DNA of 64,000 nt from Orrella marina. GTDB taxonomy: Bacteria; Pseudomonadota; Gammaproteobacteria; Burkholderiales; Burkholderiaceae_B. This document shows positions 48,384 through 57,145 of the stretch, piece after piece; the first letter of the stretch is position 1, and each line of letters begins with the position of its first letter. The DNA is taken from positions 1,612,001 to 1,676,000 of the forward strand of contig NZ_CP028901.1 of NCBI RefSeq assembly GCF_003058465.1, read 5' to 3'. The notes under the pieces were generated by a model. That model did not search any database. It saw only the letters and a list, made by a program, of their open reading frames with translations, and was not told the DNA's origin. The position numbers and the translations under genes were made by a program.

Positions 48384-49637
48384 ATGCAATTGCTGACCTC
48401 GCTGTTTCTAACCTTGCTCGCTCTCGAAGTGATGACCCGACTATGGCTGGCCAGACGCCAGATGCAGCACGTAAAGCAGCATCGAGAACAGGTTCCTGCA
48501 GAGTTCAGCGCAAGGATTCGCTTGCGAAGTCATCAGCGGGCGGCTGATTACACGGTCGACCGGACCCGGCTCGGAATGGTGGAAACGGTATTTGATGCTG
48601 CCGTGTTACTTGCACTCACTCTCGGCGGTGGTCTTCACTGGATTGCCTCATCGCTTGAGAGTCTGTTGGGTTCGGGCATGACGGCCGATATCGCCCTGGT
48701 TGGTGCCATCCTGCTACTGATTGCTGTTTTGCACCTGCCATTCACGCTTTATCGGCAGTTCGGGCTGGAGGCACGATATGGTTTTAACCGCATGACGCTA
48801 AAGCTCTTTATCACCGACAGTATCAAAGGTCTGCTGGTTGCGCTAGCTCTGGGGACGCCTGTTGTGGCGTTGATTCTCTGGCTGATGCAAGTCGCCGGAC
48901 AAAGCTGGTGGTTCTGGGCCTGGTTCGTCTGGGCTGGCTTCAACCTGGTGATGATGCTGATTTTTCCGACATGGATTGCACCGCTTTTCAACAAGTTCAC
49001 TGCCCTGGAAGACGACGATCTACGTGGACGAATCGAGGCACTCGCCAGGCGTTGCGGATTTTCGATCAACGGTCTGTTCGTGATGGATGGCTCCAGGCGA
49101 TCTGCGCACGGCAATGCCTACTTCACCGGGTTCGGACGATCCAGGCGGATTGTCTTCTTTGACACGCTGCTGTCCAAGCTGACCGCGGACGAGATCGAGG
49201 CCGTTCTGGCGCATGAGCTCGGACACTTCAAACACCGTCACATCACAAAAAGAATCACCATGAGCCTGCTGACTGCCCTGATGATGTTTGCCCTGCTGGG
49301 CTGGCTGGGCATGCAAGCCTGGTTTTACACGGATCTCGGTGTTGCTGCACCAGACACATCGATTGTGGGTGCAACAGGACTCATCCTGTTCTTCATGGTG
49401 GTACCTGTATTCACCTTCTGGTTCACTCCTCTCTTGAACATGCTGTCACGCAAAGATGAATTCGAGGCTGATCGCTTTGCGGCCCACCAGAGTGACCCGG
49501 AACAGTTGGTATCCGCGCTTGTGAAGCTGTTTGATGACAATGCCGCCACCCTGACACCAGACCCGGTGCATTCAGCCTTTTATGACACGCACCCTCCGGC
49601 TGCCATCCGGATTCGCCAACTCACTGCTCCAACATGA
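48384..49637 (+). CDS. M48 Ste24-type membrane metalloprotease (CAAX prenyl protease 1-like)
   Basis: From the ATG at 48384 the protein has 417 aa with about seven helices. Zinc motif AHELGHFKHRHITKR (HExxH) near residue 275 and the third ligand in DEFEADRFAAHQ near 358 are visible, with TLNRMTLK-type membrane segments as in Ste24 homologs. Such proteases act in membrane-protein quality control. The start is a choice; a longer frame opens at 48333. It overlaps rsgA by 4 bp. Confidence 0.87.
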   Translation: MQLLTSLFLTLLALEVMTRLWLARRQMQHVKQHREQVPAEFSARIRLRSHQRAADYTVDRTRLGMVETVFDAAVLLALTLGGGLHWIASSLESLLGSGMTADIALVGAILLLIAVLHLPFTLYRQFGLEARYGFNRMTLKLFITDSIKGLLVALALGTPVVALILWLMQVAGQSWWFWAWFVWAGFNLVMMLIFPTWIAPLFNKFTALEDDDLRGRIEALARRCGFSINGLFVMDGSRRSAHGNAYFTGFGRSRRIVFFDTLLSKLTADEIEAVLAHELGHFKHRHITKRITMSLLTALMMFALLGWLGMQAWFYTDLGVAAPDTSIVGATGLILFFMVVPVFTFWFTPLLNMLSRKDEFEADRFAAHQSDPEQLVSALVKLFDDNAATLTPDPVHSAFYDTHPPAAIRIRQLTAPT

Positions 49638-50533
49638 ATGCCCCCACCCTGTCAGGACGAGTCATCAGCGCACATGGCCGCCACTATATGGTTGAGCTTC
49701 AGAATGGAGACGTCCTGCTTTGCTACCCGAGAGGCAAGCGCAAGGACGCATGCGTGGGCGACTGGGTCGACATCGCCCGACAGGGTGAAACGGAAGCGTC
49801 TCTAACTGGCATCCAGACCCGAAAAAACCTGCTCCATCGATCTGATGATCAACGCACCAAACAGTTCGCGGCCAATGTCGATCAACTGATGGTTGTAGTC
49901 GCGGGCAACCCAATGTTTTCTGAGGACTTGCTCGGTCGTGCCTTGACGGGCGCGTGGGCAGCCAGCGTTGACCCCATTATTGTGCTCAACAAGACTGATG
50001 AGCAAAAAGGACTCGCCCAGGCACACCGCAAATTAGAACCCTATCGAGTGCTCGGAGTGGATGTCATCGAGATTTCAGCACTTGACGTGAAACAGGCCAG
50101 GCAACGGGTTCTGCCACGACTGGAGGGCAAGACAACCCTTCTGCTCGGACAGAGCGCCATGGGCAAGAGCACACTTTTAAACGCCCTGGTACCTCAGGCT
50201 CAGGCGGCCACTCAGACTCATTCGGTCGCACTGGGGGCCGGACGGCACACGACAACGGCGACTCGTTTATACCACCTGCCAGAAGGCACTGGTGACCTGA
50301 TCGATTCGCCAGGAGTGCAAACATTTGGATTGGCGCACCTGAACGCGGAAGATCTGGAACACGGATTTCCTGAATTCGAACACGGAAGGCAGAGTTGCCG
50401 GTTCTACAACTGCACTCACCTGCATGAACCTGGATGTGGCGTGCTTGCCGACCTGAAGGCAGGTCTGGTTCACCCCGACCGCCACGCCCTCTATCAGCGC
50501 TTGTTTTCGGAAAAAGCTTTCGCAAGAACCTGA
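49634..50533 (+). CDS. rsgA: Small ribosomal subunit biogenesis GTPase RsgA
   Basis: RsgA is a circularly permuted GTPase that proof-reads late 30S assembly. The 299-aa protein has an OB domain, NKTDEQKG (G4) before GQSAMGKSTLLNALVP (G1), DSPGVQTFGL (G3) and a zinc domain CRFYNCTHLHEPGC. It starts inside the end of the protease gene (ATGA) and its 3' end overlaps the NUDIX gene by 40 bp. Confidence 0.95.
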   Translation: MNAPTLSGRVISAHGRHYMVELQNGDVLLCYPRGKRKDACVGDWVDIARQGETEASLTGIQTRKNLLHRSDDQRTKQFAANVDQLMVVVAGNPMFSEDLLGRALTGAWAASVDPIIVLNKTDEQKGLAQAHRKLEPYRVLGVDVIEISALDVKQARQRVLPRLEGKTTLLLGQSAMGKSTLLNALVPQAQAATQTHSVALGAGRHTTTATRLYHLPEGTGDLIDSPGVQTFGLAHLNAEDLEHGFPEFEHGRQSCRFYNCTHLHEPGCGVLADLKAGLVHPDRHALYQRLFSEKAFART

Positions 50534-51261
50534 TACATCCCCCTCAACATCGCGGCGGTGGCGCCCCAGATGAAGAACTGCTGCCATGGAACAGAAAAGT
50601 AACGACGCACGCCGCCGTCCGGCAGCCGAGCCAAATGGATTCTGTAGTTACCAGGATCGGTGAGAAACGCCAGCGGAACCTCAAACACTTCAGCCACCTC
50701 AAAAGCGTCTGGTGCGAGCTCAAAACCGGGCCGTACCAGAGCAGTCACTGGTGTAATGGAAAAACCAGTTCCAGTGAAATACTGGGGCAGACGTCCCACC
50801 ACATCGACATGGTGGTGAGCCAGACCGGTTTCTTCCATGGTTTCCCTGAGCGCAGTTGCGACCGGATTGGGGTCCTCGGGTTCGACTCGCCCCCCCGGAA
50901 AGCTAACCTGTCCAGCATGATCATGTAGATGAGCTGTGCGCTGCGTCAACAGCACCGTCAATCCTTGCTCTCGCATGACCATCGGTACCAGTACGGCAGC
51001 TGGAACGGGAGATGTCCGACTTTCGTATCCGGCGACTGGCATCTCGCGAGGAATCTCCAGTGGAACAGGGGTAATCGGACGCCCAAGCACCGCTCTGATG
51101 AAATCCGGGCTCAGGACCTCGGCCGGTACAGCACCAAACCGGGCATCTGCCGGTTCCCATGGCTGCATCATGGGATCAAACTGCGGTCCCCTGCGAGGTC
51201 TTTCCTTAACCCGATCACCACTCAATGGTGTTGAAGACATGATTCCACTTCCTGCACTCAA
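50494..51261 (-). CDS. NUDIX hydrolase, coenzyme A pyrophosphatase-like (NudL)
   Basis: The 255-aa protein has LTQRTAHLHDHAGQVSFPGG, the CoA-pyrophosphatase signature, and GGRVEPEDPNPVATALRET followed by MEETGL, the NUDIX box. It should hydrolyse CoA or related dinucleoside pyrophosphates. An in-frame run of seven Gs (50890-50896) is intact here. Confidence 0.88.
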   Translation of the reverse strand: MSAGSGIMSSTPLSGDRVKERPRRGPQFDPMMQPWEPADARFGAVPAEVLSPDFIRAVLGRPITPVPLEIPREMPVAGYESRTSPVPAAVLVPMVMREQGLTVLLTQRTAHLHDHAGQVSFPGGRVEPEDPNPVATALRETMEETGLAHHHVDVVGRLPQYFTGTGFSITPVTALVRPGFELAPDAFEVAEVFEVPLAFLTDPGNYRIHLARLPDGGVRRYFSVPWQQFFIWGATAAMLRGMYQVLAKAFSENKR

Positions 51262-51574
51262 CGCTGCTTTTTTCGGTTACGCGTATGTAATATAAACGGA
51301 TATGATATTTGACGAATACAGAGACCCGAACTTCGAGGAGTCACTTGCGTCAATACAAATTGCCTATGCTGAATCCAAGCATACACGCTGGCGTCAACTC
51401 CTTGACGACGGGCCTCCCCGATCTATTGAACACGTTTTGCCACAACTGACATGCAAAGTGCCTGAAAGACAAAGTTCACCCACTCCTGGACTCACAAGCT
51501 ACTCAGTGAAATCTGAGAATCGCGAGCCCCTATCGTTTGACGTAGACGCGATTGTGTTCCGACATTCTTCTGAA
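51262..51574. other. Intergenic region with an unassigned frame
   Basis: A 110-codon frame (51302-51634) begins MIFDEYRDPNFEESLASI but has no ribosome binding site and runs into the broken motB/ompA fragment on the other strand. It may be a real small gene or a leftover; no family is recognised. Confidence 0.35.
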
Positions 51575-51870
51575 TCACCGACTGACCTCACTCGATCCTC
51601 CAGGCGGAAGTGCCAGCGTAATCTCTACACGTAGGTTGATGGCTCGTGTTTCTGGCGTCAGGTCAGCCACAATGGGCCGCGTGTCAGCATAGCCGACTGT
51701 TCTCAGACGTTTGCTATCGATTCCGTTGGATTGCAGATACCAGACAACACTGCCCGCTCGTGCACTCGAAAGCTCCCAGTTAGAAGGGAAGCGCGAGCTT
51801 CGAATTGCTACCGAGTCGGTATGGCCCCCAATGGTGATCGTGTGCGGCCCATTCCTGACCAACTGTGAGC
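51575..51870 (-). pseudogene. C-terminal fragment of an OmpA/MotB-type peptidoglycan-binding protein
   Basis: The remaining 99 residues (LRSQLVRNGPHTITIGGHTDS, then FPSNWELSSARAGSVVWYL, then GYADTRPIVADLTPETRAIN) are the OmpA-like domain with the peptidoglycan-binding D and R. The spacing of SNWELSSARA resembles MotB. Upstream coding sequence is gone and replaced at about 51870 by the IS200/IS605-like relic. No motB or flagellar partner is in the window. Confidence 0.75.
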
Positions 51871-51871
51871 G

Positions 51872-51995
51872 TAAGCCCCTGACTTTAGTCATGGGGTGGT
51901 TCAGGGCCGAAACCAGAGTTTGAGTTGGCGCGTTGCCGCGCCAGCGGTTTGGGCCTCGCCACCACGCCCGTCCCAGGCGTGTGCGCATCGATGAG
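51872..51995 (+). mobile_element. IS200/IS605-like end relic, copy 2
   Basis: A hairpin CCCCTGAC-TTTA-GTCATGGGG (51876-51896, one bulged base), with the TTTAG loop typical for IS200/IS605 ends, is followed by GGTTCA and by the 71-bp block (51925-51995) shared with copy 1. The hairpin joins the motB/ompA fragment directly, so the element was inserted there. Confidence 0.65.
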
Positions 51996-52398
51996 GACCA
52001 CCAATGCGCTGGATATCTCGGTACTGATCAACAACATCAAGACGGCCAGTACCCGCCGTGCCAGAAACCGCCGAGCCAGAAACCCCTATGCCGAACACAT
52101 TGCGGCTTTCTACAAGAAACCGCAGTTCTGGCACCGCGCCTGTTTTGTCGGCAGTGTCGGCGGCGTAACGTTTGAGACAGTGCGTGCCTGTGTCGACGCT
52201 CGGGGAACCGAAGAGCATGCCCGCAAAGCAGTCACCAACGCCAAGGCAAATGGCCCAGGACCACCCAGAACCAGACCGCCCGCTTGCCCCCCTCCTGTCA
52301 GGTCGGCGTCGCCTAAGGGTTCGCACGCAAACCAGACGGACCAGCAAGGGGAATACGCGGGCAAGTGTTCAAATTCGCTTACAGAACCAACGGCGTAA
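51991..52398 (+). pseudogene. IS200/IS605-family TnpA transposase, C-terminal fragment
   Basis: After about 52006 the frame matches the second half of Y1 transposases: LDISVLINNIKTASTRRARN, HIAAFYKKPQFWHRACFVGS, and VGGVTFETVRACVDARGT. The N-terminal half with the HUH metal site is missing. At the catalytic position (normally VRRYVxxQGT) the tyrosine is a cysteine (TGT for TAT). Homology fades after about 52240. The piece cannot be active. Confidence 0.7.
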
Positions 52399-52687
52399 AG
52401 TTTAGATGCTCGAGCGCCAGACCAAGATAGTGTAAAAATGGGGCTCCCCTTGGCAGCGGGTTGCCTGAGCGTTAGTCTTAGGCGTTCGTTCTATGCTGCG
52501 CCTCAAGGCCCAGTCCATCTTGCCGTTATGGTGACATCCCGCAGGGGCAAGTCAGTCCTCAGAGATGGAGACATAAACTAGCTAAAGAAGCGCATTGCGC
52601 CCAGCATTCCAGGATCGCGATGCTCATGTCCAAAGTTCCTGCACACCTGTATTCAAACTGACTCATTGAACACCTCGCGAGTTGACC
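52399..52687. other. Region between the IS relic and the SHMT-like gene
   Basis: No gene. GCCTGA / TTAGGC around 52465-52485 could be a degraded right-end hairpin of the same element. The rest holds short GC-rich stems and the presumed promoter region of the next gene; nothing else is recognised. Confidence 0.35.
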
Positions 52688-54067
52688 ATGACCCAGAACT
52701 ATCTTCATACGATCAGCCTCCAACAACGAACCTGGCTTGCCTCACCCACTCAGACACGTGAGCAACGGATACTTTTGAGTATTGACGGGCTTTCATGCGA
52801 CGGTATCGAGAACAGGATCCGCTCGCTTGTGGAGGAAAACAGGAGCATTCACGATGAGCAGTGCTTCAATCTTGACCCAGCCTCCAACATCATGAATCCG
52901 CAAGCAGAAGCGATGTTAAGTGCAGGACTGAGCACCCGACCGTCGCTTGGCTACCCAGGTGCCAAATATGAGACCGGACTCGAAGCCATCGAACAGATTG
53001 AAGTGATCGCATCAAGCCTGGCCTCGCAGGTCTTTGACGCAAGACACGTCGAACTGCGCGTTGCTTCTGGTGCCATGGCCAATCTTTATGCATTCATGGC
53101 AACTTGCTCACACGGTGATGACATCATTGCACCAGCCAGCGCGATCGCGGGGCATGTCACGCATCATGAAGCGGGATGTGCCGGACTGTATGGTCTCAGA
53201 ACGCATGACGCTCCGATCGACCGCGACCGATACACTGTGGATCTGGATGCGCTACGAAAACTCGCCCACGAAACACGCCCTAAACTGATCACAATTGGAG
53301 GCAGCCTGAATTTGCTGCCCCACCCAGTTGCCGACATTCGCGAGATTGCTGACGAAGTCGGGGCGAAGCTACTATTCGATGCCGCGCACCAATGTGGCCT
53401 GATTGCAGGAGGTGTCTGGGAGAACCCCCTCTCACAGGGTGCGCATATCATGACGATGAGCACCTATAAGAGTCTCGGTGGCCCCCCTTCCGGAATGATT
53501 CTTACACAGGACGAGGAACTCGCACAGCGAATCGAAGCAATTGCGTTTCCCGGCATGACAGCGAACTTCGATGCCGGCAAGACAGCAGCACTGGCAATCA
53601 CGTTGCTAGACTGGATCACATACGGACGCGACTATGCCCGCACAATGGTAGATGTCGCCCAGTCACTTGCGATGGAGCTACACAACCGAGGACTACCGGT
53701 CTACCAACCTGAAGACTTGCGGGACACCGCCACCCTGTCGCACCAGTTTGCCCTGCACGCACACCCGTGGGGCGGAGGTCAGAACGCGGCAGCCCACCTG
53801 CGACGCGCCGGATTTCTCGCGTGCGGTATTGGATTGCCGGAGTCGTCGCTCGGTTGCGATGAGGGCGAGCCGAACGGGGTGCGATTCGGCACACCCGAAA
53901 TTGTCCGCAGAGGACTAAGGGTTCAGGACACGCGCGAACTGGGACAACTCATTACGCATGCACTACAGACTGATGCCCCTGAGACGGTTGCCGCGGACAC
54001 AGCACGATTCAGGATGCAGTTTCAGGGACTGCATTTCATGCGCAATACACCGGTGCCCAAACCCTGA
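52688..54067 (+). CDS. Serine hydroxymethyltransferase-family PLP enzyme (GlyA-like paralog)
   Basis: The protein is 459 aa from the ATG at 52688 (a TTG at 52682 adds two). SHMT-like blocks are LDPASNIMNPQAEAMLSAGL, GYPGAKYETG, and KLLFDAAHQCGLIAGG; the PLP lysine is in MSTYKSLGGPPSGMIL, where housekeeping GlyA has THKTLRGPRGG. The altered lysine block and about 40 extra residues make it a paralog with a different amino-acid substrate, such as an alpha-methylserine or beta-hydroxy amino acid aldolase; this is inference. It is convergent with rplS over a shared terminator. Confidence 0.72.
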   Translation: MTQNYLHTISLQQRTWLASPTQTREQRILLSIDGLSCDGIENRIRSLVEENRSIHDEQCFNLDPASNIMNPQAEAMLSAGLSTRPSLGYPGAKYETGLEAIEQIEVIASSLASQVFDARHVELRVASGAMANLYAFMATCSHGDDIIAPASAIAGHVTHHEAGCAGLYGLRTHDAPIDRDRYTVDLDALRKLAHETRPKLITIGGSLNLLPHPVADIREIADEVGAKLLFDAAHQCGLIAGGVWENPLSQGAHIMTMSTYKSLGGPPSGMILTQDEELAQRIEAIAFPGMTANFDAGKTAALAITLLDWITYGRDYARTMVDVAQSLAMELHNRGLPVYQPEDLRDTATLSHQFALHAHPWGGGQNAAAHLRRAGFLACGIGLPESSLGCDEGEPNGVRFGTPEIVRRGLRVQDTRELGQLITHALQTDAPETVAADTARFRMQFQGLHFMRNTPVPKP

Positions 54068-54096
54068 CTGAAACCGCCAGCACCAGACAGGAAGAC

Positions 54097-54133
54097 GAAA
54101 AAAAACACCCCGTAAAAACGCTGGGGTGTTCTT
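54097..54133. terminator. Bidirectional terminator between the SHMT-like gene and rplS
   Basis: AAAAAACACCCC and GGGGTGTTCTT form a GC-rich 8-bp stem flanked by an A run on one side. On the minus strand it reads as a hairpin followed by eight Ts, a strong rplS terminator. Confidence 0.85.
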
Positions 54134-54193
54134 GACTCGAAATCGACTTCAAGCTGAACGACAGCATGAGCCGCCGTGTCCAGCTAATGAAAA

Positions 54194-54583
54194 TCAGGAA
54201 GCAGTCGCCTTTGAGACCGAGCGACGGACCAGCTTTTCCTTGATACGGGCCGACTTGCCGGAGCGTTGACGCAGATAGTAGAGCTTGGCGCGACGGACAT
54301 CACCACGACGCTTGACTTCGATCGAAGCGATCTGGGGCGAATACAACTGGAAGGTCCGCTCAACGGCCTCACCAGAGGAAATCTTGCGAACGATGAACGC
54401 GGAATTCAAGCCACGCTTGCGTTTGGCAATCACCACACCCTCGTAGGCCTGGACGCGCTTGCGTGTACCTTCAACCACGTTGACGTTCACCACAACGGTG
54501 TCACCCGGGCCGAACTCGGGCAATTGTTTCCCTTCTGTCAGACGAGCAATTTCTTCTTGCTCAAGAATAGCGATCAAATTCAT
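54194..54583 (-). CDS. rplS: Ribosomal protein L19
   Basis: The 129-aa protein has the L19 features: [39 protein letters not shown], and [15 protein letters not shown] sequence near the end. It sits at the subunit interface of the 50S subunit. Here it stands alone; rpsP, rimM and trmD, its usual upstream neighbours, are not next to it. Confidence 0.96.
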   Translation of the reverse strand: MNLIAILEQEEIARLTEGKQLPEFGPGDTVVVNVNVVEGTRKRVQAYEGVVIAKRKRGLNSAFIVRKISSGEAVERTFQLYSPQIASIEVKRRGDVRRAKLYYLRQRSGKSARIKEKLVRRSVSKATAS

Positions 54584-55266
54584 TTAAGGCTCCATACGCA
54601 TCTTGTTCGCAGCGAATGCGGTCTGCACGAGACCGGCTTGTGAAATTGTTAAATATCCGCTGGACAGAGGATGCAAACAAGTTAGCCCGCAATTATATCG
54701 GTTTCTGCGAGTCTGTGCTTTGAACCGATGCCCCCCTATCCTGAAAACATACGCCAGTCCTGGCGAGTCGCAAAGATGCCAACCGCCACCAGCATCAATA
54801 ACCGAGATACGACCCCATCCACATCAGACCAGGAATCATTGCTGCCCAGAAGAGAACCAGCATGACATCGGACTTGAATGAAGCAGACTGTTTTTCTCGT
54901 AATGCTTCGTTGGCCCTGGCATATGAAGAAGCGTGCACGCTGGTGGCAGAAAGACTTGTCATCGTTCATCTCCGGAAGTTTCTGTTTCGGACTGCCAGTC
55001 TGAGGTTGACTGATCAAAAAACTGATTTCTTAAACAGTACTGTACACAACATCACTGCTGATTGCAATAACAGATAACTTGTGTTCTGTAGGCCCGTTCT
55101 ACCGGATAGAGACAGGTGGCGAGCTTCGCAAGTAATTCTGAGATCTTGCCGGCAGGTTCGCCTCTACGCAAAATACGGGTCGAATCGTACTCACGGTGAC
55201 CAGACAGCCACACGCGTGTTCGCCCAGTCACCACCGAGTCCCCTATTTTTCTGTGGAGTCCAGCCA
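54584..55266. other. Long intergenic region between rplS and the ThDP enzyme
   Basis: About 680 bp with no supported gene. Frames exist on both strands (for example 54736-55017 minus, 54862-55077 plus) but lack ribosome binding sites and family features. The rplS promoter must lie near 54620-54720 (AAATTGTTAAATATCC is AT-rich). Confidence 0.4.
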
Positions 55267-56910
55267 ATGCATTCTCGTTACACCAGCAGCCACGCCTTGT
55301 TTGACGTCCTGTCTCAAGCGGGCGTCGATCGAGTATTCCTGGTACCAGGAGAAAGCTATCTGGGTCTGCTCGACGCGCTGGTTGACTTTGCGCAGATTGA
55401 CACCGTGACCTGCCGTCATGAGGGCGGAGCAGGTTTCATGGCGGTCACAGATGGTCGACTAACCCGACGTCCCGGCGTGGCACTGGTCAGTCGCGGACCA
55501 GGTGCCTCAAACGCAACCATTGCGGTTCACACGGCACAGCAAGATGCTGTTCCCATGATTCTCCTGATCGGACAGATCGCCGAGAAAGATCTGCGCAGAG
55601 AGGCATTCCAGGAGATCGACTACCAGCAGATGTTCGGATCAATCGCGAAATGGGTATTTGAGTGCAGACACCCGGAACAGCTAGGTGAAGCGGCGGCCAA
55701 GGCGGTCCGGGTGGCGACGTCAGGTGTACCCGGACCAGTCATTCTGGTCGTGCCGGAGGATATCCAGCAGCAGGAGGTCGAGCCAGCCATCACGTCGGCT
55801 CAACTGCAGATTGCCGGCATCCCGGATCATCGCACCCGCCAGTCGATCACCGACGCAATCAATCAGGCACAACGCCCACTCATCATGGCTGGCGGCGCAT
55901 TTGATGTTCCCGGCGGTCGCGAAGCTCTGCAAGCCTTTGCCGAACATTTCCAGATACCCGTGATCTTGTCATTTCGGCGTCACGACATCCTGGCTCACGA
56001 TCATCCGCTATTTATTGGCACGATGGGACTGGCCAATCCTGCACGCCAAATGGCGTTACTCGAACAGTGTGACTTCCTGCTCGCGCTCGGCACCCGGCTT
56101 GGAGACATCACCACACAGAACTATGTGTTTCCCCGATACGGCCGGGCTCGACAGAAGCTATTGCACTGTTATCCCGACAGTCGGCTGATCGGGTGGGACA
56201 CCGAGGCCGATTTTCCGCTGGTAGCTGACCCTGTCGGCTTCGCCAGAGCCATGACAGGACACGATGCCAGCTGCGAAATGCGCGACCAGAGCTGGCGCGA
56301 GGCACTTCGAGCTTTCCACACCGAATATGTCCAGTGGCCCGCGCCACGCACACTTGATGATGGGCTGGACTTTACACAGGTCGTGCGTGCCGTCATGGAC
56401 CATGCCACACCCGACGCCATGATCTGTCTGGATGCAGGAACCTTCGCTGCACCTGTCTACCGCTATGCATCTTTTATACAGGAGCGTCGATTGATGGCTC
56501 CACTGGCAGGTGCAATGGGGTACGGCACTCCCGCAGCGCTGGCCTGCGCATTGCGTTATCCAAAGCGCCAGGTCATCTGCATCGCAGGTGACGGCGGAAT
56601 ACTGATGACCGGTCAGGAGATGATTCTTGCAGTCGAGAGGCAATTACCAATCGTGATGATTGTTTCGTGTAACGGAACCTATGGATCGATCCGGCTGCAT
56701 CAGGAAGTTCACTATCCTGGCCGAGTCAGTGGCACAAGCCTGCATAACCCGGATTTCGCGGCGATGGCAGAAAGTTTCGGTATGCGCTCACTGAGACTTG
56801 AACACAGCCGTGACATCAACCAGACCATCGCTCAGGCGGTACGTGAGCAGGGTCCGGTTCTGATTCAAGTCCAGAGCAGTCTGCGCGCCATTCTGCCGCA
56901 CACCCCCTGA
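55267..56910 (+). CDS. Thiamine-diphosphate-dependent enzyme, acetolactate synthase-like
   Basis: The ATG at 55267 has a GGAG ribosome binding site, giving 547 aa; the frame extends upstream to 55081 without homology. The N-terminal PYR domain (LVPGESYLGLLDALVDF, CRHEGGAGFMAVTDGRL with the catalytic Glu) and C-terminal PP domain (AGDGGILMTGQEMILA, then SCNGTYGSI with the metal Asn) are visible. Such IlvB-like single-subunit enzymes include acetolactate synthases, oxalyl-CoA or sulfopyruvate decarboxylases and benzoylformate decarboxylases; the substrate is not readable. No ilvH partner is near. Confidence 0.85.
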   Translation: MHSRYTSSHALFDVLSQAGVDRVFLVPGESYLGLLDALVDFAQIDTVTCRHEGGAGFMAVTDGRLTRRPGVALVSRGPGASNATIAVHTAQQDAVPMILLIGQIAEKDLRREAFQEIDYQQMFGSIAKWVFECRHPEQLGEAAAKAVRVATSGVPGPVILVVPEDIQQQEVEPAITSAQLQIAGIPDHRTRQSITDAINQAQRPLIMAGGAFDVPGGREALQAFAEHFQIPVILSFRRHDILAHDHPLFIGTMGLANPARQMALLEQCDFLLALGTRLGDITTQNYVFPRYGRARQKLLHCYPDSRLIGWDTEADFPLVADPVGFARAMTGHDASCEMRDQSWREALRAFHTEYVQWPAPRTLDDGLDFTQVVRAVMDHATPDAMICLDAGTFAAPVYRYASFIQERRLMAPLAGAMGYGTPAALACALRYPKRQVICIAGDGGILMTGQEMILAVERQLPIVMIVSCNGTYGSIRLHQEVHYPGRVSGTSLHNPDFAAMAESFGMRSLRLEHSRDINQTIAQAVREQGPVLIQVQSSLRAILPHTP

Positions 56911-57004
56911 GCACATCACTCAGAACACGGCACCATGTAGAAAAATGGCAATGGATCCACCGTCACGACCGTCCAGGACGGGATGAGGAGCAAAAGAGGT
57001 AGTC

Positions 57005-57041
57005 AACAAAAAAGCCAGACGTCAGTCTGGCTTTTTTGTTG
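57005..57041. terminator. Bidirectional terminator between the ThDP enzyme and the TRAP operon
   Basis: AAAAAAGCCAGAC-GTCA-GTCTGGCTTTTTT is a near-perfect palindromic terminator with A and T runs on both sides, between two convergent genes. Confidence 0.93.
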
Positions 57042-57145
57042 CTGGCTAACCTGATTCAACCTTTAACGACGACTCGCAGACAAGACTCAGCGTGTGAAAA
57101 AGGCGGGACCACCCACACGAGGACAACCCGCCCAGACCATCATGA

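Noticed and set aside
51302-51634. 110-codon frame MIFDEYRDPNFEESL
   Set aside because: No ribosome binding site, runs into the motB/ompA fragment on the other strand, no family recognised; kept only as a note in the intergenic entry.
51872-52280. Intact IS200/IS605 element with an active TnpB nuclease
   Set aside because: No tnpB reading frame is present, and TnpA lacks its N-terminal half and its catalytic Tyr.
54862-55077. 71-codon frame between rplS and the ThDP enzyme
   Set aside because: No ribosome binding site or homology; looks like chance.
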